The translations under genes were made by a program, and so were the position numbers. DNA of 64,000 nucleotides from JAXMAZ01 sp046350115 (lineage in GTDB: Bacteria > Planctomycetota > Planctomycetia > Gemmatales > Gemmataceae), in assembly GCA_046350115.1 (NCBI GenBank), contig JAXMAZ010000036.1:11303-75302 (forward strand), written 5' to 3'. Every line of letters starts with the position of its first letter. Position 1 is the stretch's first letter. Positions 52,322-60,114 of the stretch are shown here, piece by piece. Under the pieces are notes generated by a model that searched no databases, was not told the DNA's origin, and worked only from the letters and a program-made list of their open reading frames with translations.

Positions 52322-53746
52322 ATGCCAGCCCCCGCGACTGTAGACGAATTCCTGGATGTAGTCCGCAAGAGCGGGCTGGTGCCGGCCGACCGGCTGGACG
52401 AGACGTCTGAGCGGCTCAGCCCGGCGGCCACCCCCGATCAGGTGGCCGCCGCCCTCATCCGGGCCGGCCTGCTCACCCGGTTCCAGGCCAAACAGCTCAA
52501 GCACGGCCGGTACAAGCGGTTCGAGATCGCCGGCAAGTACCGCCTCCTGGAGCTGCTCGGGGTCGGCGGGATGGGGGCCGTGTACCTGTGCGAGCACCAG
52601 CTCATGAAGCGGCTGGTGGCGGTCAAGGTGCTACCCGTCGAGAAGCTCAAGGACCCGTCCGCCCTGCCCCGGTTCCAGCGGGAGGCCCGGGCGGTGGCCG
52701 CACTGGACGACCCGAACATCGTTCGGGCTTACGACATCGACAAGTACGACGGGCTGCACTTCTTGGTGATGGAGTACGTGGACGGGGCCAGCCTGCAGGA
52801 GGTGGTCTCCCGGCACGGGCCGCTCAGCCCGGACCGGGCCGCCCAGTACGTCTGGCAGTGTGCCAACGGCCTCCAGCACGCCCACGAGTTGGGGATGGTC
52901 CACCGGGACATCAAGCCGGGCAACCTGCTGCTCGACCGGTCCGGGGTGGTCAAGATCCTGGACATGGGGCTGGCCCGGTTCTTCGACCAGACCTCCGACA
53001 ACCTGACCGAACGGTTCGACAACAACTGCGTACTCGGCACCGCCGACTACCTGGCACCGGAACAGGCGATCAGCAACGTGGTGGACATTCGGGCGGACAT
53101 CTACGCCTTGGGCGGCAGTCTGTACTTCCTGCTCACCGGCCGGTCCCCGTTCCCAGACGGGACGATCCCCCAGAAACTAGTCGCCCACCAGACCAAGGAG
53201 CCACGGCCGGTCACGGAGTTCCGGTCGGACGTGCCGGTCGAACTGCTCGCCGTGCTGCACAAGATGATTCGCAAGGATCCGGCCGAACGGTATCAAACGC
53301 CCCGGGAACTGGCGGACGCCCTGGCCCCCTGGGCCGATGTCACCGCCGTTCCGCCGGCCCAGGAGATGCCGGACCTGTGTCCGGCGGTGCTCGCCCTGGT
53401 CGGGCCGGGGGCCGAGAAGTCACGGCCCGCGGGCGGCCGAACCGCCCGGGCCGGCGGACGGACCGTCGGCCAGGGGTCGTCGGTAGTCCTGTCCCCGTCC
53501 GCCCCGTCCTCGCCCAGCCCCAGTGACGTGGTAACCCAGGCCCAGGTGCCGACCGCGCGGTCGGAGACGACCGCCCCCCTGCGAGACGTGCCGACGCGGG
53601 GGGGTGAGGTCGGCGCGAAAAGTCCGTACGCCGCAACCGCCGCGGCCCAACAGCGCCGGGTTCTGCTGCTGGGCGTGGCCGTCGGTCTCGGCTCGGCGGT
53701 CGCGCTGGCCGGCCTCTCCGCCGCGGTCTGGTGGCTCGTTCGGTAG
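52322..53746 (+). CDS. Ser/Thr protein kinase with C-terminal membrane anchor, copy 1
   Basis: A 474-residue Hanks-type kinase. An N-terminal region MPAPATVDEFLDVVRKSGLV precedes the kinase domain: GVGGMGAVY glycine loop, VAVKVLP lysine (K102), HRDIKPGN catalytic loop, KILDMGLARFF (DFG as DMG) and YLAPEQA. A low-complexity linker leads to a membrane helix (about 450-473). Tandem paralogue of the next gene, sharing the N-terminal motif. Regulatory kinase with an outside-facing tail likely. Confidence 0.93.
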   Translation: MPAPATVDEFLDVVRKSGLVPADRLDETSERLSPAATPDQVAAALIRAGLLTRFQAKQLKHGRYKRFEIAGKYRLLELLGVGGMGAVYLCEHQLMKRLVAVKVLPVEKLKDPSALPRFQREARAVAALDDPNIVRAYDIDKYDGLHFLVMEYVDGASLQEVVSRHGPLSPDRAAQYVWQCANGLQHAHELGMVHRDIKPGNLLLDRSGVVKILDMGLARFFDQTSDNLTERFDNNCVLGTADYLAPEQAISNVVDIRADIYALGGSLYFLLTGRSPFPDGTIPQKLVAHQTKEPRPVTEFRSDVPVELLAVLHKMIRKDPAERYQTPRELADALAPWADVTAVPPAQEMPDLCPAVLALVGPGAEKSRPAGGRTARAGGRTVGQGSSVVLSPSAPSSPSPSDVVTQAQVPTARSETTAPLRDVPTRGGEVGAKSPYAATAAAQQRRVLLLGVAVGLGSAVALAGLSAAVWWLVR

Positions 53747-53797
53747 CGGCCCGTCCGTTCGTCACACCTGACTCAGCCCTGCAATCGGCGGCGGCGT

Positions 53798-53809
53798 GAA
53801 CTATAGTTC
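53798..53809. promoter_or_regulatory. 12-bp palindrome upstream of kinase copy 2
   Basis: GAACTATAGTTC, a perfect palindrome containing TATAGT, 48 bases upstream of the second kinase start. Could be an operator or an extended -10; no clear -35 lies at the usual distance. Confidence 0.35.
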
Positions 53810-53856
53810 GCTCGACCCGAGCGGCCACAGCGGTCCGGGTCGAGCGGAGACCGTTC

Positions 53857-55269
53857 ATGCCCGCGCCCGCCACCGCGGACGAGTTTTTTGACCTGATCCG
53901 CAAGAGCGGGTTGGTGGACGACGCCCGGCTGACTGCTTACCAGACCCGCGGCGACCGGCCGGCCCCCCGGGCGCTGGCCGGCGAGCTGGTCCGGGACGGG
54001 GTGCTGACCGGCTTCCAGGCCGAACAGCTCATGCAGGGCAAATGGAAGCGGTTCCACATCGGTAAGTACCGCATCCTGGAGAAGCTGGGCACCGGCGGCA
54101 TGGGCCAAGTGTTCCTGTGCGAGCACAAGCTGATGCGGCGGCGAGTGGCGGTCAAGGTGCTACCGGCTGCTAAAGCGGCCGACCCGGCGTCGCTGGAGCG
54201 GTTCTACCGGGAGGCCCGGGCGGTCGCCGCCCTGGACCACCCGAACATCGTCCGGGCTTACGACATCGACCAGGACGAGAGCCTGCACTTCCTGGTCATG
54301 GAGTACGTGGACGGGATCAGCCTGCAGGAGCTGGTCATGCGGTTCGGTCCGCTCGACCCGGTCCGCGCCTGCCACTACGTCAACGGGGTCGCGGTCGGCC
54401 TCCACCACGCCAGCCAGGCGGGGCTGGTCCACCGGGACATCAAGCCGGCGAACATTCTGGTCGACCGGACCGGGGTGGTGAAAGTCCTGGACATGGGGCT
54501 GGCCCGGTTCTTCAACCCGGACGAGAACGACCTGCTCACGAAAAAGTACGACGAGAACGTCCTGGGGACGGCCGACTACCTGGCCCCCGAGCAGGCGGTG
54601 GACAGCCACGCGGTGGACATCCGGGCCGACCTGTACGCCCTCGGCGGCACGTTCTACTTCCTGCTCACCGGCCGGTCCCCGTTCCCGGACGGGACGGTCG
54701 CGCAGAAGCTGCTCAGCCACCAGTCCCGGGAACCGGTGCCGATCCAGAAATTGCGGCCGGAGGTGCCGGACGACCTCGTCGCGGTCGTCCGGAGGCTGAT
54801 GGCCAAGGAGCCGGCCGACCGGTATCAGACCCCGGCCGAGCTACTGGCGGTGCTGGCCGACCGGGTCCGGGTGCCGATCCCCCCGCCGGCGGACGCGGAA
54901 ATGCCCCAGCTCTCGCCGGCTGCCCTGGGAGTCGGCCGGCCGGCCCCGGTGACCACGAACGCCATGTCCCAGGGCACCGCCCCGTCGGCCGCCCTGCCCC
55001 CGGCCTCCCCCCGCGTCAGCCCGGCGGCGGCCCCGGTCGCCGTCCAGGATCCGATGGTCCAGCGGTGGTGTCAGGCGGCGGCCGAGACCGTCACCCGAGC
55101 CAAGGCGGACACCGACACCGGACGGCCGGTCCCGCTCCCCCCGGTGAAGCGGCGGATGAGCCGACTTCCGCTGGCCGCCGGCCTCTTGGCTGCGGGGTTG
55201 ATCGGCGGGGGCTTGGCGATCGCCTTCTGGCCGAAAGGGTCGCCGCCCGCCAGCACGGCGAAGGAGTGA
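53857..55269 (+). CDS. Ser/Thr protein kinase with C-terminal membrane anchor, copy 2
   Basis: A 470-residue kinase closely similar to the preceding one in order and motifs: MPAPATADEFFDLIRKSGLV, GTGGMGQVF, VAVKVLP (K100), HRDIKPAN, KVLDMGLARFF and YLAPEQ. It has a proline-rich linker and a C-terminal helix (LPLAAGLLAAGLIGGGLAIAF). The two lie in tandem 110 bases apart and probably arose by duplication. FHA-domain activator 20 kb away is a possible downstream type, not a demonstrated target. Confidence 0.93.
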   Translation: MPAPATADEFFDLIRKSGLVDDARLTAYQTRGDRPAPRALAGELVRDGVLTGFQAEQLMQGKWKRFHIGKYRILEKLGTGGMGQVFLCEHKLMRRRVAVKVLPAAKAADPASLERFYREARAVAALDHPNIVRAYDIDQDESLHFLVMEYVDGISLQELVMRFGPLDPVRACHYVNGVAVGLHHASQAGLVHRDIKPANILVDRTGVVKVLDMGLARFFNPDENDLLTKKYDENVLGTADYLAPEQAVDSHAVDIRADLYALGGTFYFLLTGRSPFPDGTVAQKLLSHQSREPVPIQKLRPEVPDDLVAVVRRLMAKEPADRYQTPAELLAVLADRVRVPIPPPADAEMPQLSPAALGVGRPAPVTTNAMSQGTAPSAALPPASPRVSPAAAPVAVQDPMVQRWCQAAAETVTRAKADTDTGRPVPLPPVKRRMSRLPLAAGLLAAGLIGGGLAIAFWPKGSPPASTAKE

Positions 55270-55278
55270 CCTGACCGC

Positions 55279-55926
55279 TTACCGGCTCTTGCTATGACCG
55301 GCGACGGTAAGAGCGAACCCCAGCCGGGCGTCGCCGCCGTCCGCGGAGACCGGCCGCATGAGCGCCAAGACGCGGGCGCCTGGCTCTCGATCGGCAATCG
55401 CCGGCTTGCCGGCCCCGCGGTGCGGCCAGAGCAGCATGACCGAAGGATGATCGCCCCCGGTCACGCCGGAACTCATCTTGATCAGCCCTTTCGGCTCGAC
55501 CGGGTCGGGCGACCGGTCCTTGTCCGCCGGGCCGAGCAGGGCGAACTCCGGGTGCGGGGTGGTGCCGAGATGGTCGCCGACCTCGGGCTGGACGGCGAAC
55601 CGAAGGGTGTACACGCCGGCCGGCACCGTCTGCTTGCGGTAGTCGACGAACGCCCGGGCGAACCGCACGGCCCCGAGGAGCGTTCCCTCCGGGATCTCCC
55701 GATAGGTGAGGCCGTTGGCCAGTTGCTCGGCCGTGGCCCGAACCGGGATCGACCGCCGGAACCAGACGGTCAGCAGCGGCGAGTCGTCCGCCACCGATAC
55801 CGCGTGCGGGTCGAGCTCAGACCGCACGTCGGCCGACAGTTCGTTCGGGATGTCAGTCTTGGCCTCGGACACCGTCAGCTTACCCCCGTCCGCGGCGAAG
55901 AAGGCGACTGCGAATAGTGCGATCAT
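55279..55926 (-). CDS. secreted protein of unknown family
   Basis: A 215-residue protein starting with a short signal peptide (MIALFAVAFFAADGG). The mature part is beta-rich with a repeated fibronectin-like feel (TVPAGVYTLRFAVQPEVGDHLG). No catalytic motif. Its start overlaps the stop of the LRR/TIGR02996 gene upstream by four bases, so it is co-transcribed with it. Unknown function. Confidence 0.65.
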   Translation of the reverse strand: MIALFAVAFFAADGGKLTVSEAKTDIPNELSADVRSELDPHAVSVADDSPLLTVWFRRSIPVRATAEQLANGLTYREIPEGTLLGAVRFARAFVDYRKQTVPAGVYTLRFAVQPEVGDHLGTTPHPEFALLGPADKDRSPDPVEPKGLIKMSSGVTGGDHPSVMLLWPHRGAGKPAIADREPGARVLALMRPVSADGGDARLGFALTVAGHSKSR

Positions 55927-57056
55927 AGAGACCCCTCGGCGTCCGGCGGATCGAGCAGGAGCTGTCCCGCGTGGGACGACGCCATTAGAACCGCCCGCCC
56001 GGCCGCATCCAGCTCACAGCCCCGCAAGTCCACGCGAACACCGTCCGCCAGCCGCGGCCAGCCGGCGAGCGCCTGGGCGGCCAGCCGGTCCACCCGGTTC
56101 CGCGCCCCGGACAGGTTCACCCACCGCAGCCGGTTGAGGTGCGGGGATCGTACCAGCTCCTCGTAACCGACCGGGCCGATCGCCCCGAGATCGTTCTGGC
56201 TCAGGTCGAGGTGGGTCAGCCGGCGCGCGTTCTGTGTCGACGCCAGGTCGATCAATCCGGCGTCGCCGACGTAGTGCCCTCCGAGGGCCAGCGTCCGCAA
56301 GTGAGTTAGGGTGCCGGACCGGGCGAGGGCCGCTGCCCCGGCCGCGTGGACCGACTCGTCGAACGGCTGGTGCTGGTTGAGCAGGGTCAACTCCGCCAGC
56401 CCGGCCAGCGTCGGGCCAGCCGCCAGCGCCTCAGCCCCGGCGTCGGCCAACGGGTTGCCGGACAGATCGAGGGCCCTCAGCCGGGGGGCGACCGGTGAGC
56501 GGGCGATCTGCGCAACGTTCTCCGGCCACAGCCGGTTGTTCCGGACGATCAGCCGGGTGAGGGCCATGAGCGGGGCGTCGGTCAGAAACCGCTCCAGCCG
56601 GCCGCGGGCGGCCAGCGTGTTCCCGCTCAAGTCCAGCGTCTCGACGCGTGCCAGCCCGGCGACCCGGGCAAGCGGCTCGGTGTACTCGTCGGCCGTGGCC
56701 ACCCGCAGGTGACGGACCGGGTTGGCGGTGAACACCCGGTCGGCCGCCTGAATCAGCACGTGAGCGGGGATCTCCACCAATTCCACGAACCCGCGTCGGA
56801 ACCGCTGGACTGTCGCCCGCAGCCCCGGAATCCGCCACTCCCTCCCGTACTCGGCGAGCAGCGACTGTTCGCGGGCCGTCATCCCCGGCCGGGCCGGGTC
56901 GCCGACCGGCCGGCGGGCGAGGTCGATCTGTACCCGGATGAACTCGGCCCGGGCGGGGTCGCCGGCTTCGTCCAGGTAGTCGGCGAACACCAGCCGGGGC
57001 AGGTCGTCGTCCGGGGCGGCGATGACGGCCGCGAGTAAGGCGTCATGGTCGGACAT
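55923..57056 (-). CDS. TIGR02996 repeat-companion domain / LRR protein
   Basis: A 377-residue protein. The N-terminal TIGR02996 domain (HDALLAAVIAAPDDDLPRLVFADYLDE ... AEFIRVQIDLA) is an abundant Gemmata signature. Leucine-rich repeats follow (VETLDLSGNTLAARG, LRALDLSGNPLADAGAEAL, LTHLDLSQNDLGAIG). LRRs suggest protein-protein contact. Paralogue of the neighbour at 57071. Confidence 0.88.
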   Translation of the reverse strand: MSDHDALLAAVIAAPDDDLPRLVFADYLDEAGDPARAEFIRVQIDLARRPVGDPARPGMTAREQSLLAEYGREWRIPGLRATVQRFRRGFVELVEIPAHVLIQAADRVFTANPVRHLRVATADEYTEPLARVAGLARVETLDLSGNTLAARGRLERFLTDAPLMALTRLIVRNNRLWPENVAQIARSPVAPRLRALDLSGNPLADAGAEALAAGPTLAGLAELTLLNQHQPFDESVHAAGAAALARSGTLTHLRTLALGGHYVGDAGLIDLASTQNARRLTHLDLSQNDLGAIGPVGYEELVRSPHLNRLRWVNLSGARNRVDRLAAQALAGWPRLADGVRVDLRGCELDAAGRAVLMASSHAGQLLLDPPDAEGSL

Positions 57057-57070
57057 CGAGGTCGGTGAGG

Positions 57071-57859
57071 TTATTGCAACACGTCCGGGCCGAACCGGGC
57101 GACCACCTGCTGCCAGGTGCCGCCCTTGAACCGGGCGCTGTCCGGGTCGTAGACAGAGAGCCGCTTGAGCCGAATCAAGTTAGTGGACCGGGCGAGGGCG
57201 CGGAGGGCGTCGTTGTCCAGGTTGTTCAGCCGCAGGTCGAGTTCGACCAGCCGCCGGCACTCCCGCATCTGGCACAGCTGCTCGATCATCCGCATGGAGA
57301 CGGCCGGGCGGACGACGTAATCGGTCAGGGTGAGCGGCTTCTCGTCACCGACGTCGATCGCCTCGGACGCCACCTCCTCGGTCCGGCCGCTAAGGTCCAG
57401 TTCGACGACGTGTTCCGTGACCGGGCTGGTGAGGATGGTCTGGAGCGGCCCGGGGGTGGTGACGGTGCCGGCGGATAGCTTCAGCCGGGTCGCCCCGTAC
57501 CACTCCGGGTGTTGCCCGACCGCCAGCCGGCGGAAGGCGTCCGGGTCGGCGAGGGCGTCGGCCGACACAGCGATGACCGACTGGCGGCGGAACCCGCGGT
57601 GGTACGCCCCGCCGTCGAGCGACGAGACCGGCACACAGGTGTCGTCGGCGAACCGGCCGACCAGCGCGAGTTCACGCCGGGTCAGGCTGGCTCGCTGGTC
57701 GTCCCTGGGCGGAAGGGCGGCCAGTCGGCACTGAACTCGGATCAGCTCGGCCCAGTCCGGGTCGCCGTGTTCGTCCAGGTAGTCGGCGAACACGAGCCGC
57801 GGCAGGTCGTCGTCCGGGGCGGCGAAGATCGCTTTCAGGAACGGTTCGCGGTCGAGCAT
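57071..57859 (-). CDS. TIGR02996 repeat-companion domain protein
   Basis: A 262-residue paralogue of the preceding gene with the same N-terminal domain (EPFLKAIFAAPDDDLPRLVFADYLDEHGD) and a C-terminal LRR-like stretch (RLVELDLRLNNLDND). ATG 57859. Its upstream start lies 12 bases from the attL copy, so before integration it probably followed the target gene in the same operon. Confidence 0.85.
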   Translation of the reverse strand: MLDREPFLKAIFAAPDDDLPRLVFADYLDEHGDPDWAELIRVQCRLAALPPRDDQRASLTRRELALVGRFADDTCVPVSSLDGGAYHRGFRRQSVIAVSADALADPDAFRRLAVGQHPEWYGATRLKLSAGTVTTPGPLQTILTSPVTEHVVELDLSGRTEEVASEAIDVGDEKPLTLTDYVVRPAVSMRMIEQLCQMRECRRLVELDLRLNNLDNDALRALARSTNLIRLKRLSVYDPDSARFKGGTWQQVVARFGPDVLQ

Positions 57860-57871
57860 CGCCTCGTCAGT

Positions 57872-57914
57872 TTACCACAGCCCGGCCATCTCCTCGTAGC
57901 CGAACATCAGGTTG
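57872..57914. repeat. attL of the integrative element
   Basis: A 43-base direct repeat of 63958-64000 with a single mismatch (A/G in the GCCATCTCC/GCCGTCTCC position). On the minus strand it encodes the C-terminus FNLMFGYEEMAGLW and stop of a split target gene. Homology may extend a little further right. Confidence 0.8.
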
Positions 57915-57978
57915 AAGTTCTGTACCGCCACCCCGCTCGCCCCATTGTTTTGTAGCACTTTCGCCCCACCCCCGCATC

Positions 57979-58002
57979 GGGGCAGTAAATGGGGCAGTAA
58001 AT
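57979..58002 (+). repeat. two tandem GGGGCAGTAAAT motifs near attL
   Basis: GGGGCAGTAAAT occurs at 57979-57990 and 57991-58002, head to tail, 25 bases before the integrase start. Three further copies in the same orientation lie near attR. Candidate arm-type binding sites for integrase or Xis. Confidence 0.65.
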
Positions 58003-58026
58003 CCGGCTTCGCTGGGAGTGCCAGCG

Positions 58027-59100
58027 ATGACTCGCCAAGCCGACGGCCCGTGGTTTCGTAAGAGCAAGAACGCATGGTTCGCCACCCTTCCCGGCAAGCG
58101 GATGGTGAACCTCAAGGTGAAGGGCGAGGGCAACCGCCCCGAAGCCAACAAGGCATGGCATCGGCTGATGGCCGGACTGCCTCACAACCCCCTCCCCCTC
58201 TCCCGCCGGAAGGAAGTAAAGGAAGTAATAGAAGCGTCTGCCCCGAAGCCGGTCGCCCTGACCGTCGCCGGACTGGTCGCCGCTTATCTGAACGACGCCC
58301 GAGAACGAGTCGGTTCGGCTTCATTCCGTAACTACGAACACTTCCTGACGCTCTTCGCACGCCAGTTCGGGAAACGCCCGGCCGGTGATATCAAGCCGTA
58401 TGAAGCGGAGGCGTCCAGCCGTCGGCCCGACTGGTCGGCCACCTACCGGGCCAACTACCTGAACGTGGTGGTGATGGCGTTCCGGTGGGCGGCTCGGGCC
58501 GGGCTGATTGCGGCTAACCCGCTGGCCGGTGTCAGGAAGCCGAACCGAACAAGCCGGGGAGCGTCGGCGGCGGTGTCCGAGGATGAATACCACTTGCTCA
58601 TCGCCCACGCCCGGCCGGACACGAACGACCTGTTGGTCATGCTGTGGAACACCGGGGCACGACCGGCGGAAATCACCGGTCTGACGGCCGAGATGGTGAA
58701 GGCTTCGGCCGACGGGGTGATCCCACTAACCGCCCACAAAACCGCCCACAAGGGGAAGCCCCGGTTTCTTATTCTTCATGGCGAGGCGTGGGAGGTTGCC
58801 AAACGACGGGCTAATGCGGTCGGTTACGGGCTTCTGTTCCCAAGCGATACGGGCGGGCGGTTGACCACGCAAGCCATCGGCCACCGGCTTAAGAAGTTGT
58901 GCCGTCGGGCCGGGGTGCGTCACCTGATGGCCTACGGCTTTCGCCACGGCTACGCCACCGACGCCTTGTGTAAAGGCGTCCCAGACGCCACCGTTGCCGC
59001 CTTGTTGGGGCACGGCAGCACGGCCATGTTGTTCAGGCACTACTCACACTTAACGGCCCGGACGGACGTTCTCCGACAAGCCGCCGCCCGTGTCCGGTAG
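58027..59100 (+). CDS. tyrosine recombinase / integrase
   Basis: A 357-residue tyrosine integrase; ATG 58027 is preferred over GTG 58018, as GGGAG lies eight bases upstream. The N-terminal arm/core-binding region precedes the catalytic domain with R in NTGARPAEI, YGFRH (Tyr in place of the usual His before the R), LLGHGS and the nucleophile in RHYSH. An RKEVKEV stretch near residue 62 comes from a palindromic module also found in the primase gene. Confidence 0.93.
   Translation: MTRQADGPWFRKSKNAWFATLPGKRMVNLKVKGEGNRPEANKAWHRLMAGLPHNPLPLSRRKEVKEVIEASAPKPVALTVAGLVAAYLNDARERVGSASFRNYEHFLTLFARQFGKRPAGDIKPYEAEASSRRPDWSATYRANYLNVVVMAFRWAARAGLIAANPLAGVRKPNRTSRGASAAVSEDEYHLLIAHARPDTNDLLVMLWNTGARPAEITGLTAEMVKASADGVIPLTAHKTAHKGKPRFLILHGEAWEVAKRRANAVGYGLLFPSDTGGRLTTQAIGHRLKKLCRRAGVRHLMAYGFRHGYATDALCKGVPDATVAALLGHGSTAMLFRHYSHLTARTDVLRQAAARVR
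58184..58228 (-). repeat. in-frame palindromic module, integrase copy
   Basis: Reads in reverse as TTACTTCCTTTAC...GGGGGAGGGGGTTGT, the same unit found twice in the primase gene, here in the opposite orientation, and free of stops in the integrase frame. Confidence 0.6.
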
Positions 59101-59128
59101 CCCGTCGCATCATCGCCGGGTTTAAGCG

Positions 59129-59161
59129 GCTTGGGCCGCGGCTCACGCCGCCGGCCCAAGC
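59129..59161 (+). terminator. hairpin after integrase gene
   Basis: GCTTGGGCCG (59129-59138) pairs with CGGCCCAAGC (59152-59161), 28 bases after the integrase stop. Terminator-like. Confidence 0.6.
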
Positions 59162-59214
59162 AGCTATGCTCCCGCATTCAAACGCCCGGCATCCGTTTCT
59201 CGTTTCCGGCGTTC

Positions 59215-59303
59215 TTACATCGGATGCCTTTGTAAGAGTCGCCCCCTTTTACAAAGGCATCCGATGTAAGAGCCAGCCTCTCTTACAAAGGCATCCGATG
59301 TAA
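59215..59303. repeat. three copies of a 21-bp dyad (iteron/operator-like)
   Basis: A 21-bp sequence of form TTACA-N11-TGTAA occurs at 59215-59235 (one orientation) and at 59249-59269 and 59283-59303 (the other, 34 bases apart). Copies 1 and 2 can also pair as a hairpin. They lie in the 337-base gap between integrase and the HTH gene, upstream of a promoter. Candidate operator, Xis or replication-initiation sites. Confidence 0.7.
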
Positions 59304-59371
59304 GAGGCATGTGCCGTTTTTAAACACAAAGAACGTCAGCCCAAAAAGCTCATGTCGGCTCAAGTAACATC

Positions 59372-59401
59372 TTGAACTGATACACTAATATATGGTATTA
59401 C
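59372..59401 (+). promoter_or_regulatory. candidate promoter of the HTH/replication unit
   Basis: TTGAAC (59372-59377) and TATTAC (59396-59401), 18 bases apart in a markedly AT-rich stretch. AAAGGAG lies upstream of ATG 59438. Confidence 0.45.
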
Positions 59402-59437
59402 TCTATCCGTCGCACCGATGCGGCAAAGGAGATTCAC

Positions 59438-59623
59438 ATGGACAAACAGAAGTTGTTTTACACCCTCTCGGACACCGCCGCCCTATTCGACGTGTCCCTG
59501 GCGACCGTCAAGCGGTGGGTTCAGGCCGGACGCCTGGACGTGAGAAAGTTCGGCGGCTGTTCCCGGATCACCGCCGACAGCATTCGCACCTACGCAAACC
59601 TTAACACTAAAAAGGAGGACTAA
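59438..59623 (+). CDS. excisionase-like HTH protein
   Basis: A 61-residue protein. A MerR-like/excisionase helix-turn-helix: YTLSDTAALFDVSLATVKRWVQAGRLDVRKFGG...RITADSIRTY. AAAGGAG is nine bases upstream of the ATG. Such proteins act as excisionase or AlpA-type regulators in small integrative elements. The three 21-bp dyads upstream are candidate targets. Confidence 0.85.
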   Translation: MDKQKLFYTLSDTAALFDVSLATVKRWVQAGRLDVRKFGGCSRITADSIRTYANLNTKKED

Positions 59624-59625
59624 TA

Positions 59626-60036
59626 ATGTCGAACGCTAACACCAATAACCCGAACCCGTGGGTTGTCCAACAAGGCGGCGGGCAAGCACCGCTCCCTCGG
59701 GGCATGTATATCGCCGAGTTCGTTAACGCCGAACTGGTCAAAGTGCCCGAGCGGCAAGGGTCTACCGTCCTGATGGACCGCATCCGATGGACGTGGAAGG
59801 TGGCGACCGGGACGCACGCCGGGAAGCTCGCCACCCCGATCACCGACCCGTCCATCAAGCCGACGAACAAAGCCGGGCGGTTCATCTCGGGCATGGCCGG
59901 TCGGGATATCCAGATGAACGAGAACGTGCTGCCCCTGATTGAGAGTTTCAAGGGGAAGCGATACGCCATCACCGTCGCCCCCGGCCCACAAGGCGGGAAA
60001 GAGGGCGTCCAGGCGGTCGGCCCGATCCCAGAGTAA
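59626..60036 (+). CDS. small element protein of unknown function
   Basis: A 136-residue protein, two bases after the HTH stop, with AAGGAGG upstream. It is soluble, beta-rich and without a recognised motif (LPRGMYIAEFVNAELVKV, VATGTHAGKLATPITDP, FISGMAGRDIQMN). Placement just before the Prim-Pol gene suggests a replication or DNA-binding accessory, such as a single-strand-binding-like role; this is inference. Confidence 0.7.
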   Translation: MSNANTNNPNPWVVQQGGGQAPLPRGMYIAEFVNAELVKVPERQGSTVLMDRIRWTWKVATGTHAGKLATPITDPSIKPTNKAGRFISGMAGRDIQMNENVLPLIESFKGKRYAITVAPGPQGGKEGVQAVGPIPE

Positions 60037-60050
60037 CAGCCAAATACGCC

Positions 60051-60081
60051 AAGAGGCACGGGTCGAACTCCCGTGCCTCTT
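60051..60081 (+). terminator. perfect hairpin between accessory and Prim-Pol genes
   Basis: AAGAGGCACGGG (60051-60062) pairs exactly with CCCGTGCCTCTT (60070-60081) around a seven-base loop. It lies 34 bases before the Prim-Pol start and may terminate or attenuate transcription into it. Confidence 0.55.
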
Positions 60082-60114
60082 GCTTAACACCTAACACCCG
60101 ATTGGAGCGTCATT

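Noticed and set aside
59215..59303. CRISPR-like repeat array
   Set aside because: Three copies with one inverted and no matching spacer lengths or cas genes; better as operator/iteron.
60051..60081. GGCACGGGTCGAACTCCCGTGCC resembles a tRNA T-arm
   Set aside because: The stem is 12 bp, the loop lacks TTC, and no cloverleaf or acceptor stem precedes it; treated as a simple hairpin.
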